Assembly (NCBI GenBank): GCA_001788795.1
Contig: MFXH01000009.1
Coordinates: 1-64,000 of the forward strand
Source of the DNA: Candidatus Peregrinibacteria bacterium RIFOXYA2_FULL_41_18
GTDB lineage: Bacteria > Patescibacteriota > Gracilibacteria > UBA1369 > UBA12470
Direction: 5' to 3'
Length of the DNA: 64,000 nt
Shown here: positions 54,310 through 64,000 of the stretch, in pieces
How the letters are laid out: every line of letters begins with the position of its first letter
How positions within the stretch are numbered: the first letter of the stretch is position 1
The notes under the pieces: generated by a model
Seen by the model: only the letters and a program-made list of their open reading frames with translations
Told to the model about the DNA's origin: nothing
The model's database searches: none
Position numbers and translations under genes: made by a program

Positions 54310-55497
54310 GTGAATGAGATAGTAAAATACAAATCGCCAAAACTCTCTACTGGAGGAAGAATGTTCAGTTACATGATGTTCTTCTACTGTTTGGCTGTGG
54401 CGTTTGTGGCTCCGATGTTTCCGGATTATTTGGAGCGAGTTACTGGTTCGGCGATGTATGTTGGTATTTTTATCGCTATTTCTTCGTTTACAACTTTGCT
54501 TGCCAGTTTGTTTGTTTCTAAGATTCTTCATAAGGTTTCCAAGATTTTGCTTATGTACATAGGATTTTTGAGCATGGCTGTGATTTTTGCTCTTTATTCT
54601 TTTGTTGATTCCTTCTCTGTCGTTTTGGCGTTGCAAATAGTGAAAGGTATTGCGATTGCTGTTTTATTCGTTGTCATCCCGTTGATGGTCCGCGATTATA
54701 CTGCCAAGAAGAGTCTTGTTCATGAAGAAGGCGTATATTATTTCTTGTTAAATTTGGCCTGGGTTATAGGTCCTGTTGCAGGAGGTCTATTTGCTTTATA
54801 TGTGGATGATTTGTTGATGTTTTGGTTTGCTGTTGCGGTTTTTCTGATCGCGGTGATTTTTTTGCGTCATGAAGATATTATGGAAGTTGATACTAGAGAG
54901 AAAAAAAAGGTTAAAAAGTGTCTCCAAAGCTTGAAAGAGTATTTTAGCAGATGGCCACTTGTAAAAGCATATTTAATGGATTTCGGTCTTTTCGTTTGGT
55001 GGTCGATTACTACAATGTCTGTGCCTCTTTATATGGTTAAGAATGGAATGCCTGAAATTGTAGGAGGTGTCGCTATGTCTTTGCAGCTTGTACCTTTAAT
55101 TCTTCTCGAAAACTGGATTGGTAAAACTGCCAAAGATGGAAAGATGGGTTTATATATAGAAAGAGGTTTTCTTGTTATGGTTATGTTTATTTTCATGATG
55201 GCGTTTGTGGATAATGTTTATTTCTCTATAGCTATGCTTTTTTGTTCCAGTATAGGTGCGGCTTATATTGAGCCTATCAAAGAAACTTATCTGTTTAGAC
55301 ATATGAAAAAAGAAGAGGAAGATGATCTCTTCCCGATTTATGCAACTGCGAGACAAGTCGGTTATTTCGTAGGTCCGTTGATGGCAGGTTTTTTCATATC
55401 GTATTTCTCATATCAAGTGTTGTTTTTTGCTGCAGGATTTGTTTTACTTCCTATGGCTTTTATAGGTTATTTAATTCATAAGGAAACTTCCAAATGA
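54310..55497 (+). CDS. MFS transporter
   Basis: 395 aa, about 12 membrane segments. The GTG at 54310 (NEIVKYKSPKLSTGG) keeps an N-terminal tail. The alternative ATG at 54361 (MFSYMMFFYCLAV) begins the first helix and has GGAGG four bases upstream, a tight spacing. TGGTATAAT at 54271 is a likely extended -10. KEYFSRWPLVKAYLMDFG marks the middle loop. Ends in TGA and overlaps the next small membrane gene by 4 bp. Substrate unknown. Confidence 0.88.
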   Translation: MNEIVKYKSPKLSTGGRMFSYMMFFYCLAVAFVAPMFPDYLERVTGSAMYVGIFIAISSFTTLLASLFVSKILHKVSKILLMYIGFLSMAVIFALYSFVDSFSVVLALQIVKGIAIAVLFVVIPLMVRDYTAKKSLVHEEGVYYFLLNLAWVIGPVAGGLFALYVDDLLMFWFAVAVFLIAVIFLRHEDIMEVDTREKKKVKKCLQSLKEYFSRWPLVKAYLMDFGLFVWWSITTMSVPLYMVKNGMPEIVGGVAMSLQLVPLILLENWIGKTAKDGKMGLYIERGFLVMVMFIFMMAFVDNVYFSIAMLFCSSIGAAYIEPIKETYLFRHMKKEEEDDLFPIYATARQVGYFVGPLMAGFFISYFSYQVLFFAAGFVLLPMAFIGYLIHKETSK

Positions 55498-55730
55498 GTA
55501 GATATATTATAGGTTTTCTGGCCATGATTGGAGGATTTTTAATACTTGTTTATAGGGCGAAAGTAAAAGATTTGGTCGGCGATATTGGTTTTGCCGAGAA
55601 ATACATAGGTGTTGGTGGTACCTGGACTTTTTTGATTCTTTTGGGAATTGGATTTTTTATATTCGGTCTTATGTGGATGACCGGAACTTTGCAGTCCGGA
55701 GTTGGGGGTTTTCTAGGAGGGATTTTCTGA
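55494..55730 (+). CDS. Small two-helix membrane protein
   Basis: 78 aa, two membrane segments (about 3-21 and 43-62) with glycine-rich ends (SGVGGFLGGIF). Start overlaps the MFS stop as ATGA, so translation is coupled. Possibly an accessory subunit of the transporter; family unknown. Confidence 0.72.
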   Translation: MSRYIIGFLAMIGGFLILVYRAKVKDLVGDIGFAEKYIGVGGTWTFLILLGIGFFIFGLMWMTGTLQSGVGGFLGGIF

Positions 55731-55823
55731 AAAAGAGGCGAAGAATTGAAGAAGTGAAGAGTGTGAATTAACGAAGAGAATGATGGTTTCGTCAATTTCT
55801 TTTAAGATTTTGCAAAAATAATG

Positions 55824-55852
55824 TTGACATTATCTTGAGTGATAAATATAAT
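55824..55852 (+). promoter_or_regulatory. Consensus promoter of 23S-5S
   Basis: TTGACA, 17-bp spacer, TATAAT: both boxes perfect. Then CCTTTCGCTTT, the same start-site block as at 16S. Confidence 0.92.
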
Positions 55853-56176
55853 CCTTTCGCTTTGTTAGTTTTACATTCCAAATCCCTTCTAATATTTTTG
55901 TTTTTTTCGCACTCTCCAGTCTAGTAACTTAAAAGGTAAAGCCTTGGCGGTTGATAGGTTGAAGAGTGCGTAAAGTCGCACTCTTTTTTCTTCACAAGGT
56001 TGTGGGGGGAACGAACTGCCCATTGAAAATCAGGTGACTAGAATTATTCATATATATCAAAATTCAATGTTCAATATTAAGCATAATAAATTTTCAGAAT
56101 TAAATAATTAATTCTGATGTCTTTTTTTCAAATTTTTGTCTAGGTGATTTTTTCAAGTTACCAGACAAAAGGTGGG
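55853..56176 (+). promoter_or_regulatory. 23S leader with a terminator-like switch
   Basis: AAGAGTGCG / CGCACTCTT (55962-55985) followed by TTTTTTC forms a terminator-like hairpin. An upstream CGCACTCT (55908-55915) can pair with its 5' arm instead. A further stem near 56135-56172 (TTTTGTCT.GGTGA with TTACCAGACAAAA) may be for processing. No protein gene seen. Confidence 0.6.
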
Positions 56177-59187
<3,011 letters not shown>

Positions 59188-59304
59188 ATTTTTTACTTTC
59201 CTTTAGGCTTTAATCAGTGATAAGGGCGATTCATCGTCTTTGTCACTGGTTTAAAGCTCCTTTTGTCTGATATTTTGAAAAAATTCTAGGAAATTTGTTC
59301 TTTT

Positions 59305-59450
59305 AAAAAAAGGCACAATCTTGGTGGCTATAGAGGTTGGGGTACACCTGTTCCCATCCCGAACACAGAAGTTAAGCCAACCTTCGCCGATGGTACTGAC
59401 CAATTAAGGGTCGGGAGAGTAGGGCGTCGCCAAGATTGTGCCTTTTTTTT
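59305..59450. terminator. Extended 5S stem acting as terminator
   Basis: AAAAAAAGGCACAATCTTGG before and CCAAGATTGTGCCTTTTTTTT after the 5S form a stem of about 20 bp that continues the 5S terminal helix and ends in eight T. It terminates the rRNA unit before the convergent TraC-like gene. Confidence 0.85.
59318..59436 (+). rRNA. rrf: 5S rRNA
   Basis: TTGGTGGCTATAGAGG ... CCCGAACACAGAAGTTAAG ... GGTCGGGAGAGTAGGGCGTCGCCAA, with closing stem. About 120 nt. It lies 130 bp after 23S, so both are in one transcript. Confidence 0.95.
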
Positions 59451-59488
59451 ATGGTAGCGAAAAATCTGATAGAAAATCTTGATATTTC

Positions 59489-60253
59489 CTATGTCATTGC
59501 AGCGTTCAGATTCGGTTTCGAATCCGAGTCGAGTTCTACATTGATTTTGTTGATGTTTTCGATCTTTTGGCTGCGTGCGGTTAACGGATTGTATGTTTCG
59601 TAGAAGAGTTCGATTAGTTGTTGGGTGTTCAAGACGTCAACGTGCAGACCGCAGTTTTCGAGACCTGTTTTTATAATGTTAATTCGCTGATTGAGTTGTT
59701 TTTGCAGTTGGTCGAATTCGTTTTTGCGTTGTTTTATTTTAGCGACTGTATCTTTTGAATTGAAGTTCTCCAGCATTGTCTTGAAGAAGTTTGGGTTTTC
59801 GCCGATTCGATATGGATTTTGAGGAATTATGACGAAAAACTCTTTTTCCATAATGTCTGCGTACTCGATAAGTTTCTGAATATATTCGATATATTCGACG
59901 GTTTGTTCTTTCAGAAGTCGGTTTTCTTGTTTCGCTTCGATTTTCCTGAGTTTTGCGATGTAGTTATCCAAGTCGAGTTTTTTTGATCTGATAACTATTT
60001 GAAGAGGGAATTCGAGTGAGTTAAGAAAATGTTGGTATGAGAAAATTACAGCGTTTTGTTCTTCTTCCGACTTAAGGTGAAGATTGACGCTTGATGTTTT
60101 AAGCACAGCTCTCAGGCCGCCGTTTTTAAGTATGACAGTATTGTCGTGAATCTCAGCGATTTTCAGATGGAGCTGAGTGCTCATCATTGGGTTCTGATGT
60201 TTTCCTTTTACTGTATCTTTAACCTGTTGTTTTGGTGGTTGAGGTGTCGCCAT
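59489..60253 (-). CDS. TraC-like N-terminal domain protein (type IV secretion related)
   Basis: 254 aa. After a Gln/Lys-rich N-terminus, LHLKIAEIHDNTVILKNGGLRAVLKTSSVNLHLKSEEEQ and FSYQHFLNSLEFPLQIVIRSKKL fit the N-terminal domain of TraC/VirB4 ATPases, and the later HVDVLNTQQLIELFYETYNP matches the end of that domain. No Walker motifs follow, so it is a stand-alone domain. Directly downstream of the PrgI-like gene (16-bp gap). It probably works with the VirB4 ATPase at 4.9 kb. Confidence 0.82.
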   Translation of the reverse strand: MATPQPPKQQVKDTVKGKHQNPMMSTQLHLKIAEIHDNTVILKNGGLRAVLKTSSVNLHLKSEEEQNAVIFSYQHFLNSLEFPLQIVIRSKKLDLDNYIAKLRKIEAKQENRLLKEQTVEYIEYIQKLIEYADIMEKEFFVIIPQNPYRIGENPNFFKTMLENFNSKDTVAKIKQRKNEFDQLQKQLNQRINIIKTGLENCGLHVDVLNTQQLIELFYETYNPLTARSQKIENINKINVELDSDSKPNLNAAMT

Positions 60254-60269
60254 ATGTACGAATTACGGA

Positions 60270-60716
60270 TTAGGAATTGATTTTGCCTTGGGAATCGAGA
60301 ATTTTTGTTATTGAATTCAGGTTCTTGATTTTTTCTCGAGCATCATCTTCTTTTTGTTTCATTTTTTTATCTGTTTTTTTGTCTTCATCGCTTTGAGGGG
60401 TTAAAACCGATCTGTAGTTTTCGGCTTCACCCTTTTCAAAATAAACTTTCCCCGGACGTATAAGTCTTTCTATCTGTAATAGAACGAATTTGATGAAAGA
60501 TATGTCGTGTATTCTTACGAAAGCTATTGCGACTGTTATAAGTGCAGGAATTGCTGTTGCTGGGAGCCAAACTGATATGACGTATGCTTTTGAGGTGCTT
60601 ATATAAATGAAATAAGCTATGCCGCCGCCAACAGCGCAAATTATGAGCTGTTTTAGCGTGAGAGGACCTACGATTTTGTCCTCCATCTGTACGTTTTGTG
60701 GTACTTTGAATTGCAT
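60270..60716 (-). CDS. PrgI-family membrane protein
   Basis: 148 aa. FKVPQNVQMEDKIVGPLTLKQLIICAVGGGIAYFIYIS and a second hydrophobic segment (VWLPATAIPALITVAIAFVRI) are typical of PrgI-like (VirB3-like) proteins that pair with VirB4 ATPases. The C-terminus is a soluble Lys-rich tail. First gene of a two-gene unit with the TraC-like gene. Confidence 0.88.
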   Translation of the reverse strand: MQFKVPQNVQMEDKIVGPLTLKQLIICAVGGGIAYFIYISTSKAYVISVWLPATAIPALITVAIAFVRIHDISFIKFVLLQIERLIRPGKVYFEKGEAENYRSVLTPQSDEDKKTDKKMKQKEDDAREKIKNLNSITKILDSQGKINS

Positions 60717-60738
60717 TTAGGCACTTTTAAATCTAATA

Positions 60739-60767
60739 ATTATACCAGAAAGACAGCAGATAGTAAA
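60739..60767 (-). promoter_or_regulatory. Promoter of prgI-traC
   Basis: Minus strand TTTACT, 17-bp spacer, TATAAT with extended TGG, followed by TATTAGATTTAAAA, the common start-site block. Confidence 0.7.
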
Positions 60768-60854
60768 CAGCAGACAGCAGAGGAATTACATGATTGCAGA
60801 GAAGTTGACTTCCTGATAGAATCTCGCGCGTATAACAGATAAGAAGCGCTTAAA

Positions 60855-62654
60855 ATGCTAGATAATATCCGAAATTTTTGCATAATAGCTCATATAGACC
60901 ACGGTAAGTCGACTCTTGCCGATAGGTTTCTTGAAGTAACAGGTACTATAAGCAAGCGCGAAATGAAGCATGCGCAAATGCTTGATACGATGGAGCTTGA
61001 ACAAGAGAGGGGAATTACGATTAAGCTGCAGCCTGTAAGAATGGATTGGGAATATAAAGGGCAAAAATATATTTTGAATCTTATAGATACGCCCGGACAT
61101 GTGGATTTCTCTTATGAGGTTTCTAGAAGCTTGGCGGCTTGTGAGGGTGCGATTCTTATAGTCGATGCGACTCAAGGAATTGAGGCGCAGACACTTGCGA
61201 ATTGTTATATGGCGATGGAGCACAATCTGACGATTGTTCCTGTCCTTAACAAAATAGATCTTCCTGCGGCGGATGTGCCGAAGAGAGCTAAGGAAATTGA
61301 AGATGCTCTTGGGATTCCGGCTTCTGAGATTATTTCTGTTTCAGCAAAAGAAGGAACTAATGTTGCCGACGTGTTGGCGAGAGTTGTTGAGACTGTTCCG
61401 CCTCCTACATTCGCAACCGAAGAAGAGACCAAGGCTTTGATTTTTGATTCCGTATATGACAGTTACAAAGGAGTTGTTGCGTTTGTGCGTGTTATGGATG
61501 GGAGTCTTAAGAAAGGGGATAGGGCTTTTCTACTTCATACGAGAGCTGATGTCGAAGTGCTTGAAGTGGGTTATTTTAAGCCAAAATATCAGCCCGCCGA
61601 TATCCTTAAACATGGAGAGGTTGGATATGTCGTTACGGGTCTGAAAACCATTTCCGAAGTTAGGGTTGGTGATACGATTTGGAAATCCGAAACGGTTCCG
61701 CTAGAGAAGGCTCAACCTTTGGAAGGTTATAAAAAAGTTAAACCTTTTGTTTTTGCCAGTATCTTCTGTATTGCCGGTGATGATTATCCTTTGTTGCGTG
61801 ATGCGCTTGAGAAATTAAGCTTGAACGATTCTTCGCTGTCTTATGAACCTGAAAGGTCAGTTGCGCTCGGACATGGGTTCCGATGTGGTTTCTTGGGTCT
61901 TCTTCATCTTGATATTGTTCAAGAAAGGCTTGAGAGAGAGTATGGATTGAATTTGGTTATTACAGCTCCGTCTGTTTCTTATAAAGTTGTTAGGTCTTCA
62001 GGTGAGGAAGTTGATGTGCATAGCCCTTATGATATGCCTGATAGGTCTTATGTGTTAGCTGTTAAGGAACCATGGGTTAAGTTGGAACTTCTTACGCCTA
62101 AGGAATATACGGGTGCGATTATGAAGCTTGTGCAGGATAGACGAGGAATTAATAAAAGTATTAATTACTTGAATGAATCACGTGTGTTGCTCGACTTCGA
62201 AGCGCCTTTGTCGTCTATTGTTGTTGATTTCTATGATAAATTAAAAAGTATTTCTTCCGGATATGCATCTATGAATTATGAATTCATTGATTTCCGAGAA
62301 GGTGATCTTGTGAAAGTTGATATTCTTGTTTCCGGCGATCCTGTTCCGCCATTGGCGATGATCGTGCATAAGAGCGAATCTTATGCCGCCGGTTGCAAGG
62401 TTACTAAATTGCTTAAGGATTTGATTCCAAGAGCGAATTTTCTCATAACTCTTCAAGCTGCAATAGGTGGGAAAATTATTGCTCGCGAGGATATTTCGGC
62501 TTATAGAAAAGATGTTACCGGTTATTTGTATGGAGGTGATAGAACTCGAAAAGATAAACTTCTTAAGAAGCAAAAAGAGGGGAAAAAGAGGATGAAAATG
62601 GTAGGGAAGGTGAATGTGCCGCAGGAGGCGTTTATGGCGGTGTTGAAGAGATAA
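60855..62654 (+). CDS. lepA: Elongation factor 4 (LepA)
   Basis: Ribosome-bound GTPase. G1 AHIDHGKSTL near 12-21, G3 DTPGHVDFSYEV near 78, G4 NKID near 132, then the EF4 C-terminal part ending GGDRTRKDKLLKKQKEGKKRMK. 599 aa, the full family length. Upstream it has TTGACT and TATAAC but with a poor spacing of 20. The stop codon lies within the left arm of the hairpin element copy 2. Confidence 0.97.
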   Translation: MLDNIRNFCIIAHIDHGKSTLADRFLEVTGTISKREMKHAQMLDTMELEQERGITIKLQPVRMDWEYKGQKYILNLIDTPGHVDFSYEVSRSLAACEGAILIVDATQGIEAQTLANCYMAMEHNLTIVPVLNKIDLPAADVPKRAKEIEDALGIPASEIISVSAKEGTNVADVLARVVETVPPPTFATEEETKALIFDSVYDSYKGVVAFVRVMDGSLKKGDRAFLLHTRADVEVLEVGYFKPKYQPADILKHGEVGYVVTGLKTISEVRVGDTIWKSETVPLEKAQPLEGYKKVKPFVFASIFCIAGDDYPLLRDALEKLSLNDSSLSYEPERSVALGHGFRCGFLGLLHLDIVQERLEREYGLNLVITAPSVSYKVVRSSGEEVDVHSPYDMPDRSYVLAVKEPWVKLELLTPKEYTGAIMKLVQDRRGINKSINYLNESRVLLDFEAPLSSIVVDFYDKLKSISSGYASMNYEFIDFREGDLVKVDILVSGDPVPPLAMIVHKSESYAAGCKVTKLLKDLIPRANFLITLQAAIGGKIIAREDISAYRKDVTGYLYGGDRTRKDKLLKKQKEGKKRMKMVGKVNVPQEAFMAVLKR

Positions 62655-62761
62655 TAATATCCTTGTTATGGCTTCGCTTCCCGTTTTCTCACCCGTCCAG
62701 CTACCGCTTGGACGACTTTCGAAAACAGGAGCGCTGCAGATATAACAAGAATATTATTATC
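62650..62761 (+). repeat. GTTTTC/GAAAAC compound hairpin element, copy 2
   Basis: Outer arms GATAATAATAT ... ATATTATTATC (11 bp perfect, extended by CTTGTTAT pairing). The inner block GTTTTC...CGTCCAGC TACC GCTTGGACG...GAAAAC matches copy 1 except that the T-A pair in the stem is a C-G pair here, a compensatory change. The left arm covers the lepA stop. Confidence 0.9.
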
Positions 62762-62818
62762 TCTGCTTATGTTCTGCTCTTTGTAATTCTGTAACTCTAA
62801 TGTTAAACTTTCAATCGC

Positions 62819-64000
62819 ATGGAAAATACAAATCAAAGTGTAGAAAATTCTAATCACAAATGGCTTATTAAATTCGTTTTTGTGCTTTTCGGCGTGATTG
62901 TTTTGGTTGGGGTTTTGTTTTTATTGAAGAATCCGATTGTGAATTTTTTTGATGGTGTTGATGAGCAGGTTAAAGAGTCCAGCTTGGTTATATCTTATTC
63001 TGAAGGTTTTACCTCGTTGAATCCGTTGAACTATGAAGTTAGAAATAGGAATTTTATTGGCAATATTTATGAAGGATTGACGAGATTTGATAAGAATCTT
63101 GCCGTTGAATCTGCACTTGCGGTCAGTTGGGGAAAAATCGATGATGAGACATGGGAGTTCACTTTGAGAGATTTTGTTTATTTTCATGATGGTACGACTC
63201 TTGATGCGGAGGATGTGGTTGCAAGCATTGAAAAGGCTATGACAGACGAGAATTCGCAATTACAATCTTTGTTGAGTTCGATTGAGAGTGTTTCCGCTGT
63301 GTCTGATAAGACGATTCAAATAGTTACAGATGGTATTGATCCGATTTTGCCAAACAGATTGGTGCATGTTTACATTTTTCCTTCTGAAATTGAAGATGCT
63401 GCAAGCAATATTATTGGTACGGGGCCTTATTACGCTGTTTCTATTGAAGATGGCGGGATGACGCTTAAGAAATTCCCTTATTACTGGGGGTTTGAACCTG
63501 TTTATGATGATGTTAAGCTCGTTTTCGGTAGTTTCGATGATGCGGATGTTTTCGTTAATGTTCCGATTGAATCGGTTGAAACTATGAAGCAGTCCGGCTA
63601 CATTATTCAGACTCAGCCGAATTTGGATATAAATTTCATACTTTTTAATGTTTTGTATGGCGGAATATTTGCTGATCCCGATTTAAGGGAAGCGTTTTTT
63701 ATGGCTATAGATAAGGAAGATTTGATCTCCAGTCTTGGAGGATATGCCAGTGCTATAGATCAGTTTTCCGCCAAAGGGGTGAATGGTTATAATTCGCAGG
63801 TTAATGATATTGCTTATGATCCTGTTGATGCCAAGTCTGTTTTTGATGAGCATCAGGTGGTGGGATTTTCTATTTATATGGTCTCTGATATGGAGGAGTT
63901 GGGTGATTTTTTGATGCAGCAGTTTGCTGAGATTGAGGTTAATGTAAATGTTGAGTATTTGGATGTCGGTAGTTTTCAAGATGGTGTTATGAATAGTGAT
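62819..64000 (+). CDS. ABC transporter solute-binding protein (family 5), partial
   Basis: Runs off the right edge, so absent from the ORF track. The ATG at 62819 gives MENTNQSVENSNHKWLIKFVFVLFGVIVLVGVLF, an N-terminal membrane segment that would anchor rather than free the protein. Then LNPLNYEVRNRNFIGNIYEGLTRFD, WEFTLRDFVYFHDGTTLDAEDVVASIEKA, GTGPYYAVSIED and DPDLREAFFMAIDKEDLI are landmarks of peptide/nickel-type (OppA-like) binding proteins. The ligand is likely peptide. Permease and ATPase genes are not visible. 394 codons are present. Confidence 0.88.
   Translation, partial: MENTNQSVENSNHKWLIKFVFVLFGVIVLVGVLFLLKNPIVNFFDGVDEQVKESSLVISYSEGFTSLNPLNYEVRNRNFIGNIYEGLTRFDKNLAVESALAVSWGKIDDETWEFTLRDFVYFHDGTTLDAEDVVASIEKAMTDENSQLQSLLSSIESVSAVSDKTIQIVTDGIDPILPNRLVHVYIFPSEIEDAASNIIGTGPYYAVSIEDGGMTLKKFPYYWGFEPVYDDVKLVFGSFDDADVFVNVPIESVETMKQSGYIIQTQPNLDINFILFNVLYGGIFADPDLREAFFMAIDKEDLISSLGGYASAIDQFSAKGVNGYNSQVNDIAYDPVDAKSVFDEHQVVGFSIYMVSDMEELGDFLMQQFAEIEVNVNVEYLDVGSFQDGVMNSD

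Overview
This 64 kb window looks like the chromosome of a Candidate Phyla Radiation (Patescibacteria) bacterium, most likely near Peregrinibacteria. The lineage is inferred from gene content and a divergent 16S; I could not run a phylogeny. The evidence is a single rRNA set with a short divergent 16S, AT-rich short genes, start codons almost never preceded by a Shine-Dalgarno (SD) sequence, SLH/CARDB surface proteins, and a PrgI/TraC/VirB4-type apparatus. TGA is a stop (gyrB and two genes near 55.5 kb end in it), so the recoded UGA-Gly of Gracilibacteria/Absconditabacteria does not apply.

Layout. 1-14.3 kb: a secreted Ca-repeat protein (cut by the edge), gyrA, a GGDEF cyclase, a VirB4 ATPase, a small HExxH protein, an SLH-PDZ-S41 protease, a FecR-like membrane protein and gyrB. 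14.4-21.7 kb: lineage proteins including an 856-aa helical-repeat protein, then rpsU, prmC and prfA. 21.8-30.5 kb: nadB, a U32 protein and an aro operon (aroF-aroB-aroA-MFS-aroK) behind a Phe/Tyr attenuator, with divergent tatD. 30.5-43.7 kb: an unknown 647-aa protein, radA, four tRNAs, a lipoprotein, a ClpE/ClpC-like ATPase under a CIRCE element, a 1149-aa SLH protein, a PrsW-like protease and an ATP-grasp ligase. 43.8-50.2 kb: MFS, HAD, a split LigB/AMMECR1 pair, clpP, an amidohydrolase and argH. 50.4-59.5 kb: a dispersed rRNA locus in which 16S, tRNA-Ile/tRNA-Ala and 23S-5S keep their classical order but have separate promoters and protein genes between them (mscS, rluA, MFS). 59.5-64 kb: traC-like, prgI-like, lepA and a solute-binding protein cut by the edge.

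Main observations. (1) A leader peptide, MQTLRSQFAFYFYFNPLA, with antiterminator/terminator pairing in front of aroF: a textbook attenuator, read directly from sequence. (2) Only rpsU (bS21) has a full SD (9 nt complementary to the 16S tail), while nearly every other start is SD-less; this resembles bS21 autoregulation known from Bacteroidota. (3) Hairpin elements docked directly at 3' ends of genes and tRNAs, two of them showing a compensatory base-pair change. (4) clpE/C and clpP share a 19-nt promoter block; clpE/C also carries a CIRCE operator. (5) Promoters are mostly TTGnnn-17-TATAAT, often with an extended TGn motif and a conserved start-site sequence.
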